Source: Homarus americanus (Eukaryota; Arthropoda; Malacostraca; Decapoda; Nephropidae). Taken from it: a DNA stretch of 64,000 nt. This document shows, one piece after another, positions 48,621 through 64,000 of the stretch. Made by a program: the position numbers and the translations under genes. Location of the stretch: positions 3,981,061 to 4,045,060 of the forward strand of contig NW_024732415.1 in assembly GCF_018991925.1 (NCBI RefSeq), in the 5' to 3' direction. The first letter of the stretch is position 1. Every line of letters starts with the position of its first letter. Under the pieces are notes generated by a model that saw only the letters and a list, made by a program, of their open reading frames with translations, was not told the origin of the DNA and did no database searches.

Positions 48621-49420
48621 AATATTTGGCGTTTGAAATTCCCGCAGCCATTTGAAATTGCTGACAGTGAACCCTCTCTTTGGCCTCTTACCTCCTCTAG
48701 GACCTGCGAGTGAGCAGTTTATTCCCCCACTCATAGATTGGACTCAACCATAATGTTGCACTGTGATTGGTTGGTTAGCTATAAGTTCAACACACATTCA
48801 GCCACAAAATTGATTAAACGATTTTAGGTAAAATAATTCAAGCACTGGAATGATAATCCTCCCGGTAACAAGGCAGAAGATCAGTGTCACACTTGGCACA
48901 GTCTGTCAATTATTTTTTTAAGTCAAATTAAAATTTTATATATTGTATTTTTTCTATTATTTAATATTTTATGTTTTTAATGATGAAACATACACCATTA
49001 GAGGGTGATCATACGAGAATATAATGATTAAATAAATACAAATGCAAAACATACAGTCCCACACCACCTTTTATTTTGAAGTCAAATTATATAATGTATT
49101 TTTTTATATTTAATACTGTATTATGCAGTATTACACCCGAAGAGGCTGATCATACGAGAATATAATAATGAATAAATGAAAAACTGGCTAACATGGCAAG
49201 GCCAGCCCCCCCAGCAGTGTCGTCTCCTACCTATTAGCTCTCTTTAAGCCTATATCAAATTTGATTAGACCACTGTACACTGCATATATTTGAAGAATAA
49301 ATAAGGAAGTGTATTTTATAAAAAAATAAATATATACAGTATATAGTAATGCATTGAATACAAATACATTGTATTGATTTAATTAGTAAATTTTGAAATG
49401 ATTAAGGAAAAAATCATTAC

Positions 49421-49606
49421 CCCATTGCCGTAGAGGACATAGGTGTCTTTGTAGAGGAATGTGAGGTGCTTGAGCAGATTACTGGAACTGTGGTCACTAC
49501 TGGTGGAGGCTGGTGTTGCATTGACTGCTGCCAGTGTTACTAACACCACCGTCAGTGTCACTAGTACCCCCGCTGCTGCCACCCTTGCCCTTTCAGCCAC
49601 CACCAT
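49421..49606 (-). CDS. secreted cysteine-rich protein, exon 1 (residues 1-62, signal peptide)
   Basis: ATG at 49604-49606 in good context (GTACCATGG), donor AATGGG|GTAATG in phase 0. It encodes a hydrophobic signal peptide (core AAAGVLVTLTVVLVTLAAV, probable cleavage after A30 in VNA-TP) followed by a Ser/Thr-rich stretch and LYKDTYVLYGNG. No cysteines. Joining the four exons gives 263 residues with 16 cysteines, all in the mature part, implying eight disulfides and secretion. The gene is antisense to, and nested in, the last intron of the CDYL-like gene. A site at 49707-49709 could be an acceptor (TTCCACAG) for a 5' UTR exon or a donor (CAG|GTATGT). I could not decide. Confidence 0.7.
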
Positions 49607-49709
49607 GGTACCTTTGACACTCCTCTTTTAAGGGAGGGAGTGAACAGGGGACACGCTGCTATGTTATTCTGAAGAACTATTGTCACCGTCGACTCACAAC
49701 ACATACCTG

Positions 49710-55301
<5,592 letters not shown>

Positions 55302-55910
55302 TATATGTATATGTGTGTGTGTGTGTGTTTGTTCCGGTTAACATTGTTGAGTTGGGTTATTTACAATGTAAATTTGAGAGCAAATCGTGTGAAAAGGGGA
55401 TCGACTGGTTATTTTGACGGGTCCACCCATTACGTGTAGTTGGCATCATGACTTGAGTGTATAGTCTTTCGCCCCAGTTAGGTTTGATGACAGGGCCTGT
55501 TGGGCTTAATAGCATTACATACATAAATCCCAAGTGACAGGGATGAAAAAGGTTTAGTGTAAGGACAAGTGAATGGAAATGAGTAGGAGTAGAAATAGGT
55601 GCCTTGGAAATGAGTAGGAGTAGAAATAGGTGCCTTGGCTCAACGCAGCATGTCTGATTGTTATAATGGTATTGGTGTTTGAAGTTTTACCCATGTTTCT
55701 TGGTTGGATATGTATAGGGATGGTTAGGTCAAGGTTAATTAGGTCGGTTGTTAGTTTGGTTATAATAGACTTGGTTAATGGGGGGAATTTTGTTAAGTTT
55801 GGTTGCTTTTGTATGCCCTACAATTACCAAGGTTCTGATTCATTTTGTAATCTTGTACACTCACATGTCTTGTATTTATTTCTCTAATTATGTACATTGT
55901 CTTTGTGCAG

Positions 55911-56093
55911 AGTATGGAGGCGACCAAGGCGTTGATGAACCATCACCTGGTTACCAAGCTGGAGCTGAGCCTCGAGTCTGAGTGCCGACTATTACTGCAG
56001 CAGTGGACTTCACCACACTTCACTCACCTGTGCAAACGGTTCCTAGATTCACATCATATACACTTACAGAAGCCTGTCAACCTCCCGTTGTAG
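55911..56093 (+). CDS. CDYL: CDYL-like protein, exon 6 (residues 2091-2150, stop)
   Basis: Acceptor CTTTGTGCAG|AG in phase 0, TAG stop at 56091-56093. It encodes SMEATKALMNHHLVTKLELS, LESECRLLLQQWTSPHF and a C-terminal helix THLCKRFLDSH. It aligns with the C-terminal crotonase segment of CDYL (ESKALV...E...ECEVLKKIW). The last residues (HHIHLQKPVNLPL) have no counterpart that I recognise. With this exon the coding length is 2151 codons including stop. Confidence 0.85.
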   Translation, partial: SMEATKALMNHHLVTKLELSLESECRLLLQQWTSPHFTHLCKRFLDSHHIHLQKPVNLPL

Positions 56094-56730
56094 GCAGACC
56101 GTCACCCCAATATTACTTTCCTTACCTTGGTTCCAGATATATCGTTAAATTAATAATATAAAAGAAAATTACTCGGCACCAAGCTGGAAGCGGCCCATTG
56201 GTGATTGTGCACAAGTGAAACTAGGTTCATAATTTATTAAATGAATTTTGTGTGGTGAAACGGGCCTCTACAAGACTAATGTTAATGGCCTTTTGTTAAG
56301 ATAAATTTTTTTTGTCACCTTGGCTATACCTGAAGTAAAATATCGGGACAGTGTGACTGACCCCTTCAATGTTTACATTATGGTGACCATGACGTGTCGA
56401 GATATATTTGAAAATATAATTTATATATTGTTTTGGAGTGGCATACGGCAAAGATCAGTAACTAAACTATTTGATATAAAGATGAATCTTCGGTGACTAC
56501 TCCAGAATAAGAATAATTTATTTACTGAATGGACAGTTATTCTTGGAACGAAGAATGTGATGACTGAACAATACAGTAGTGTGATATTGGCGAATAATGT
56601 CTGATGCTGTATTTTGCAGTGATATGAGGCCTTTTGCAAATTCTCCCACCCTCCTTCAAGTGGGCCCTGCTACTTCCACTTGGTGGGTAATAATGTATAG
56701 TGTATAGTTAATAAAATAGTATCTGCAGAA
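56094..56730 (+). other. probable 3' UTR of the CDYL-like gene
   Basis: AT-rich sequence after the stop with no coding potential, extending at least to an AATAAA at 56710-56715. Longer forms are possible because further A-rich signals occur around 58088. Confidence 0.5.
56710..56715 (+). terminator. candidate polyadenylation signal of the CDYL-like gene
   Basis: AATAAA in GTTAATAAAATAG, about 620 bp after the stop codon. It is the first canonical hexamer I found downstream. Confidence 0.4.
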
Positions 56731-58963
56731 GTGGATATTACTAAATATTAAGAGGTTGCGATTGTGTGGCGCGACTTATAGTTACAGAGAGCAGCAGGGA
56801 AGCTAATGGGTATCCTCCCTGGTTTCTTGGAATGTCCATATGCAAAATTATTAACCTATAACATTCTCATGCACACAAACTTTTGTATATATATTAGAAC
56901 TCGTCTGTGCACAAGTTATATTTTACATGGGAAGTTATTTTATCGGGATGTATTCCCAGTGTGAACGTTTTGTATATCTTTCAATTGAGGTGTGTGATTT
57001 TTGTAGTTGATTTTTATAGTTCAGAGTTGTTGATAAAGTACAACCTATATGCTATGGCAGTCCTTGAAACATGTCATTCTCATGCAATGAAAGTTATTGA
57101 AATCTTGATCAAATAATTATTTTAATACCAAACCATATAAATGTTCTGACAAATTCCTATAAAAATTTATAAAGAGTGATTTGTAAGGGAAGTGACTCAT
57201 CAATTATTGTCTTATGTAAATATTTTTAGTAATATTTCTTATTCATCCAGAATAATTTTATATTTACTTGTTTATCCAGTATGATAATTTTATGGGTAAA
57301 TTAAACACAATTTTTCCCATGTACATTGTGTTCCTGTCTTTGTTTTGTATTTAGCCTAGTCAGATATCCAAACTATAATTTTTTCTTGCTCTTTTATATC
57401 ACTTGTTAGCAAACTACAGTATGTATTAATGACACTGGTCAGGCCACAGTTTTACGCAATGTTGTGGGTCGGGGATGATTAGTAGTGCTCAGTACAGTAT
57501 AACGATTTCCTCGGCCCTTGGTATCCATTCAGTCTTCCTTGAGCAACAAAAACATCAACTTAAGTGCATGTTTTCTAATTGTTCCCTTGGTACTTTTCTT
57601 TAAGCTGTAATATTCACATTTTCAATTATCTAATCAAATACTTTTAATACTTATCTTTTATATGCTTTATTTATTGTTAGACAGACCTTTGGTTAATTAA
57701 GATTTTACTAAATCAAAGATGTGTGGCATTGTAACAGATCTCAGTGATTTCCCCAAAGTACAATCTTCACCACTTGCACCAACATTTATGGCAAATTTGC
57801 CCCTCCCTCTCCTGTCCTCCATTCTCTCTTATTACTTTAGTTCAGTAGTACACGACCCATTGTACATACTTATACTGTTTGTAAGTATAAATACATGCAT
57901 ATTTTCACCAAGAAAAAAATTGTTTTCCTATCCAGTTATTATGACTCGAACACGCTGGGATTCGTGGTAAGTATATATAAAGTACTCTAAGTAAGCATTT
58001 GTAAATAAATAGGTTACATCTGCAATTTGTGGTTTTCTTCGGTATATAAAATATTGAGTTATTTCATTGTTGTATCTACCTGGGTTGGGAAATGCAAAAA
58101 TAAAGAAAAAATACAATAAAATTAAAGTGTCTGGCATGTGGGTTTGAAGTTAAACCACACAATTACACCACAAAAAAGTGGTGGGAGGCAAAAACATGGC
58201 TGCAAGTGAAGCCATTTAAAACTTGATTAATACTGACCATCAGATAAAAAAAATTTAAAACTTTAACGCTTCTTACAGTTGGAAAATAAAAAAATGACGT
58301 AACTTTTGAACCAATAAAGATATTGAGTTCATTCAAGTGGCAGTGTGCAGAGTTCTTAAAGCTGGGTTCGCAGATATTAAAGTCATTAATTAAAACGATT
58401 GTTTATACTGTAGTAAAAATTGCATTGTAGAGGTATAATTTTCATTACATGGCAGCAATAATAGACCCCACCAGAAAGGTCAAAGATCACTACTGTTTGC
58501 ATAAAAGCAAACAGTACTAGGTATTACCAATATTTCGACCGGGGGGCCAAGCGCCAAAATATATTAAAAAAAAATGCAGGTACTTCCCCTCATTTAGTGC
58601 TACAAGCCTCCTACTAAGACGCACCACTCGCCCTCGTCCCCCCCCCCCTCCCCACTATTGGTGTGATATAAAGCTTGTCACACAGGAACATAACTCCCTC
58701 CTTTCTGCCAGTCAGAAAATAAAAACAATGGGTTCAAGTGTTATCACATAACATTCTTATGACATTTTTGTGGAAACATGGACTCCTATTAGCTAAGAAA
58801 CGGAAAATAAGGAGTCTCTATGAGCGAGAGAGGTTACGATTGGGGTCCGTGGGCGCTTGTTCCCTTCTCCCTCTGTCCGCCTTGAGGCGCAGATCCCATT
58901 GTGCAGAGACGCTTTTACCTACCTTTACTAATATGGCTCTCAGCCTTACAAATATTGCAGTAC
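56731..58963. other. non-coding, no gene recognised
   Basis: AT-rich with short unsupported ORFs. A perfect 10-bp hairpin lies at 58491-58516. The segment 58795-58925 is GC-richer but not recognised. Confidence 0.5.
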
Positions 58964-59332
58964 TGTGGATGTTATATAGCTACATAAGCTGTGTAACTGT
59001 AGATGTTATATAGCAACAGAAGCTGGGTAACTGGATGTTATCTGGGTACAAAAGCGGTATATCTGTTATATAATTACAAAAGCTGTGTAGCTGGAATTTA
59101 TATAGCAACAGAAGCTATGTTACTGTTGATGTTATATGGCTACAGAAGCTGTGTTACTGTGGACGTTATATGAATACAGAAGTTGTGTTACTGTGGATTT
59201 TATATATCTACAGAAGCTGTGTTACTGTGGATGTTAAATGGCTACAAAAGTTTTTGCTGTGGATGTTATATGGTTACAGAAGCTGTGTTACTGTGGATGT
59301 TATATATCTGAGAAGCTGTGTTAATCTGGATG
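58964..59332 (+). repeat. about 34-bp minisatellite, about 10 diverged copies
   Basis: Repeated motif GTTATATAGCTACAGAAGCT followed by GTGTTACTGTGGAT, with copies spaced 32-36 bp. Divergence is higher at the start of the array. Confidence 0.85.
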
Positions 59333-59628
59333 ATGCTTGACGGACAGCACGAACATAATATCTAGTGGAAAATCACGTATCACAAACTGGTATCTTTCAT
59401 GTATTGATGTAGTCATGAATACGTTAATGAAAAGAATTGATAAAAATGAACTTCCAAAAATGTCTTCAGTACAACACAACTTAGTATTCAATAGTGAAAA
59501 TACATCTAACAACATACAATATTAGTGTGTGTATGTGTGTGTGAAGGTCACCACTACTAACAAGACCATTAAAAAGTTCAAGCGTTCTCGTGATTATTCA
59601 TTCATACCTTCAAGAACACTAACTAATT

Positions 59629-62600
59629 GCAGTCACTCTTGGGAGGGGCCGTGGGGGCACAGTCGCTTTTCGGAGGGGCCCCTGGGGGCACCAACATCCC
59701 TGGGAGAGCCACAGGGGGCTCTGCACCTGGTAGGAGAAATGTAATGGCCCCGGTGGACAATGTCCCTGTAGGGCCCCTGGGACCAGTTGTTTTTGCACTA
59801 TTAAGAAAAATGGGAGATATAAATAAAAACCCCGCCCATTGCATTTCCAGTATCATCTCATCATGAACAATGTTAAGGAGAATAAATATCCAACAGGAAA
59901 ACATAAGTTGGGGTGTTGTGCTGACTGACTGCTCTGTTCTCCTATTGGCTGTTATTTGGTGGATTTACAGTCGAGTCCACCGATCACAGTAAAGTAAGGG
60001 ATTGCTGGACGTATGCAATATGTACAACACAACGACCAAGGAAGCTAGAGGGCCCCTGGGCAGCGCCGCTTCCCCAAGGAGCGCTGCAGCTCCTGGGTAG
60101 GCCCCTGGGGGCCCCGCTGTCCCAGGAAGGGCCTTTGCTGCCCCTGAGAGGGTCCCAGGTGGCATTGCTGCCCCTCTGAGGTCCACAGCTGACCCTGGTA
60201 GGGCCCGTGGTAGCGGCCCCGCCCTTGGGAGGGTCCCTGGGGGCACCACCGCCCCAGGCAGGGTCCCAAGAGGCGCCACTACTCCTAAGGAGGGCCGCTG
60301 GAGGCGCTGCCGCCTTTGGGGGCCCCTAGGGCCACAGCCGCCCTTAGAAGCCCTGCAGACCTCTGAGGTCCTTTTTAGGTCCCCTGCGAGCACCACCGCC
60401 TCTGTAAGGGCCCCTGGGGGAGCCACTGCTCCTGGCAGGGCCCTGGGGGCGCAGTCACTCTTGCGAGAGGCCCCTAAGGCCACTGACGACCCTGGGAGTG
60501 CCTCTGGGGGAACCGCCTCATTTGGGAGGGCTCCAGGGGGCACCACCGCCCATAGGATGGCCCCTGGCACGGACCCTGGGGGCACAGTCGCTCTTGGGAG
60601 GGGCAGTGGGGGAGCAGTCGATTTTCGGAGAGGCCCCTGGGGGCACCAACATCCCTGGGAGAGCCACAGGGGGCTCTGCACCTGGTAGGACAAATGTAAG
60701 GGCCCCAGTGGACAATGTCCCTGTAGGGCCCCTGGGACCAGTTGTTTTTGCACTATTAAGAAAAATGGGAGATATAAATAAATACCCTGCCCATCGCATT
60801 ACCAGTATCATCTCATCATGAACAATGTAAAGGAGAATAAATATCCAATAGGAAAACATAAGTTGGGGTGTTGTGCTGACTGACTGCTCTGTTTTCCTAT
60901 TGGCTGTCATTTGGTGGATTTACAGTTGAGTCCACCAATCACAGTAAAGTAAGGGATTGCTGGACGTATGCAATATGTACAACACAACGACCAAGGAAGC
61001 TAGAGGGCCCCTGGGCAGCGCCGCTTCCCCTAGGAGCGCTGCAGCCCCTGGGGGCTCCGCTGTCCCAGGAAGGGCCTTTGCTGCCCCTGAGAGGGTCCCA
61101 GGTGGCGTTACTGCCCCTCTGAGGTCCCCTGGGGGGTGCAGCTGACCCTGGTAGGGCACGTGGTAACGGCCCCGCCCTTGGGAGGGTCCCTGGTGGCACC
61201 ACCGCCCCAGGCAGGGTCCCAAGGGGCGCCACCACTCCTAAGGAGGGCCGCTGGGGGTGCTGCCGCCTTTGGGAGGCCCTTAGAAGCCCTGCAGGCGCTG
61301 AGGTCTTTTTTACGTCCCCTGCGAGCACCACCGCCTCTGTAAGGACCCCTGGGGGAGCCACTGCCCCTGGCAGGGCCACTGGGGGCGCAGTCACTCTTGC
61401 GAGGGGCCCCTAAGGGCAACGACGACCCTGGGAGGGCCTCTGGGGGAGCCGCCTCATTTGGGAGGGCTCCAGGGGGCACCACCGCCCATAGGATGGCCCC
61501 TGGCACGGCCCCTGGGGGCACAGTCGCTCTTGGGAGGGGTTGTGGGGGCGCAGTTGATTTTCGGAGGGGCCCCTGGGTAAACAAACATCCCTGGGAGAGC
61601 CCCAGAGGGTTCTGCACCTGGTAGGATAAATGTAAGGGCCCCGGTGGACAATGTCCCTGTAGGGCCCCTGGGACCAGTTGTTTTTGCACTATTAAGAAAA
61701 ATGGGAGATATAAATAAATTCCTCGCCCATTGCATCATGAACAATGTAGAGGAGAATAAATATCCAAAAGGAAAACATAAGTTGGGGTGTTGTGCTGACT
61801 GCTGCTCTGTTCTCCTATTGGCTGTTATTTGGTGGACTTACAGTTTAGCCCACCAATCACAGTAAAGTAAGGGATTGCTGGACGTATGCAATATGTACGA
61901 CACAACGACCGAGGAAGCTAGAGGACCCCTGGGCAGCTCCGCTTCCCCTAAGAGCGCTACAGCTCCTGGATAGGCCCCTGGGGGCTCCTCTGTCCTAGGA
62001 AGGGCCTCTGCTGCCCCTGAGAGGGTCCCAGGTGGCGTCACTGCCCCCCTGAGGTCTCCTGGGGGTGCAGTTGACCCTGATCAGGCCCGTGGTAGCGGCC
62101 CGCCCTCGGGACGGTCCCTGTGGGCACCACCGCCCCAGGCAGTGTCCCAAGGGGCGCCAACATTCCTAAGGAGGGCCTACTGGGGGCGCCGCTGCCTTTG
62201 GGAGGCCCCTAGGGCCACAGTTGCCCTTAGGAGAAGCCTTGCAGGCGCTGAGGCTCTTTTTAGGTCTCCTGCGAGCACCACCGCCTCTGTAAGGGCCCCT
62301 GGGGGCGCAGTCACTCTTGCGAGGGGCCCCTAAGGGCACCGACGATCTTGGGAGGGCCTCTGGGGGAGCCGCCGCATTTTAGATGGCTCCAGGGGGCACC
62401 ACCGCCCATAGGATGGCCCATGGCATGGCCCCTGGGGGCATAGTCGCTCTTGGGAGGGGTCGTGGGGGCGCAGTCGATTTTCGGAGGGGCCCCTGGGGGC
62501 ACCAACATCCCTGGGAGAGCCATAGGGGGCTCTGCACCTAGAAGGACAAATGTAAGGGCCCCGGTGGACAATATCCCTGTAGGGCCTCTCGGTCCAGTTA

Positions 62601-64000
62601 TTTTTGCACTATTAAGAAAAATGGGAGATATAAATAAATACCCCGCCCATCGCATTTCCAGAATCATCACATCATGAACAATGTAGAGGAGAATACATAT
62701 CCAATAGGAAAACATAAGTTGGGGTGTTGTGCTGACTGACAGCTCTGTTCTCCTATTGGCTGTTATTTGGTGGATTTACAGTCGAGTCCACCGATCACAG
62801 TAAAGTAAGGGATTGCTGGATGCATGCAATATGTACAACACAACGACCAACGAATCTAGAGGGCCCCTGGGCAGCGCCGTTTCCCCTAGGAGCGCTGAAG
62901 CCCCTGAGGGCTCTGCTGTCCCAGGAAGGGCCTTTGGTACCCTTAAGAGGGTCCCAGGTGGCGTTACTGCCCCTCTGAGGTCCACAGCCGACCCTGGTAG
63001 GGCCCGTGGTAGCGGCCCCGCCCTTGGGAAGGTCCCTGGTGGCACCACCGCCCAAGGCAGGGTCCCAAGGGGCGCCCCCACTCCTAAGGAGGGCCGCTGG
63101 GGGTGCTGCCGCGTTTGGGAGGCCCTTAGAAGCCCTGCAGGCGCTGAGGTCTTTTTTACGTCCCCTGCGAGCACCACCGCCCCTGTAAGGACCCCTGGGG
63201 GAGCCACTGCCCCTGGCAGGGCCCCTGGGGGCGCATTCACTCTTGCGAGGGGCCCCTAAGGGCAACGACGACCCTGGAAGGGCCTCTGGGGGAGCCGCCT
63301 CATTTGGGAGGGCTCCAGGGGGCACCAGCGCCCATAGGATGGCCCCTGGCACGGCCCCTGGGGGCACAGTCGCTCTTGGGAGGGGTCGTGGGGGCGCAGT
63401 TGATTTTCGGAGGGGCCCCTGGGGGCACTAACATCCCTAGGAGAGCCACAGGGGGCTCTGCACCTGGTACGACAAATGTAAGGGCCCCGGTGGACAATGT
63501 CCCTTTAGGGCCCCTGGCACCAGTTGTTTTTGCACTATTAAGAAAAATGGGAGATATAAATAAATATCCTGCCCATCGCATTTCCAGAATCATTGCATCT
63601 TGAACAATGTAAAGGAGAATAAATATCCAACAGGAAAACATAAGTTGGGGTGTTATGCTGACTGACTGCTCTGTTCTCCTATTGGCTGTTATTTGGTGGA
63701 TTTACAGTTGAGTCCACCACTCAGAGTAAAGTAAGGGATTGGTGGACGTATGCAATATGTGACACAACGACCAAGGAAGCTAGAGGGCCCCTGGGCAGCG
63801 CCGCTTCCTCAAGGAGCGCTGCAGCCCCTGGGTAGGCCCCTGGGGGCTCCACTGTCCCAGGAAGAGCCTTTGCTGCCCATGAGAGGGTCCCAGGTCTCGT
63901 TACTGCCCCTCTGAGGTCCGCAGCTGACCCTTATTGGGCCCGTGGTAGCGGCCCCGCCCTTGGGAGGGTCCCTGGGGGCACCACCGCCCCAGGCAGGGTC
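59629..64000 (+). repeat. 920-955-bp tandem satellite, at least 4.5 copies, continuing past the window
   Basis: The landmark TGGGAGATATAAATA recurs at 59811, 60766, 61702, 62622 and 63548 (spacings 955, 936, 920 and 926), and TCCTATTGGCTGT recurs in step. Each unit joins a roughly 300-bp AT-rich block to a roughly 630-bp GC-rich block built from short GGGCCCCTGGGGGC-type subrepeats of about 40-48 bp. The Pro/Gly/Ala-rich ORFs (up to 262 codons on the - strand) follow the subrepeats, differ between units by frameshifts and are not credible genes. Confidence 0.92.

Noticed and set aside
59965..63641. Collagen-like or antifreeze-like Pro/Ala/Gly proteins
   Set aside because: All frames of the GC-rich satellite give such sequences; stops and frameshifts differ between units and there is no start or splice logic.

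Overview
The window looks like nuclear DNA of an arthropod, most likely a decapod crustacean. That is an inference from intron-rich genes, very long AC/AT/ATT microsatellites, many TA-flanked Tigger/pogo-type DNA transposon remnants, and one host gene with arthropod-style exons. There is no bacterial, viral or organellar gene organisation.

Two host genes can be assembled. (1) On the + strand, from a probable acceptor at 20090 to the stop at 56093, lies a CDYL-like (chromodomain Y-like) gene of six visible exons: 20166-25689, 30091-30308, 32153-32328, 33722-33932, 37923-38063 and 55911-56093. The junctions keep frame and give 2150 codons plus stop. Exon 1 alone encodes about 1841 residues of disordered, Lys/Ser/Thr-rich sequence with an AT-hook and an 18-residue tandem repeat. 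The other exons encode a crotonase-fold domain that closely resembles vertebrate CDYL and, like it, lacks both catalytic glutamates. No chromodomain is visible. (2) On the - strand, inside the 17.8-kb last intron of that gene, is a four-exon gene (49606 down to 44568). It encodes a 263-residue secreted protein with a signal peptide, 16 cysteines and three CxC modules; all of its introns are phase 0.

The rest is non-coding or mobile. 1-20090: relics of a pogo/Tigger transposase and a non-LTR reverse transcriptase, several MITEs (short non-autonomous transposons), a 17-copy minisatellite and a piggyBac-type MITE. 25690-44500: introns packed with Tigger-type elements, some nested, including one precise TA insertion into an older Tigger transposase. 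49700-55900: little recognisable except (TA)n tracts. 56094-59600: 3' UTR, quiet sequence and a 34-bp minisatellite. 59629-64000: at least 4.5 copies of a 920-955-bp satellite that alternates an AT-rich block with a GC-rich subrepeat block and runs off the window.

The genes do not form a pathway. The CDYL-like protein is expected to act on chromatin in the nucleus and the nested gene product outside the cell. The arrangement raises the possibility of transcriptional interference between host and nested gene.
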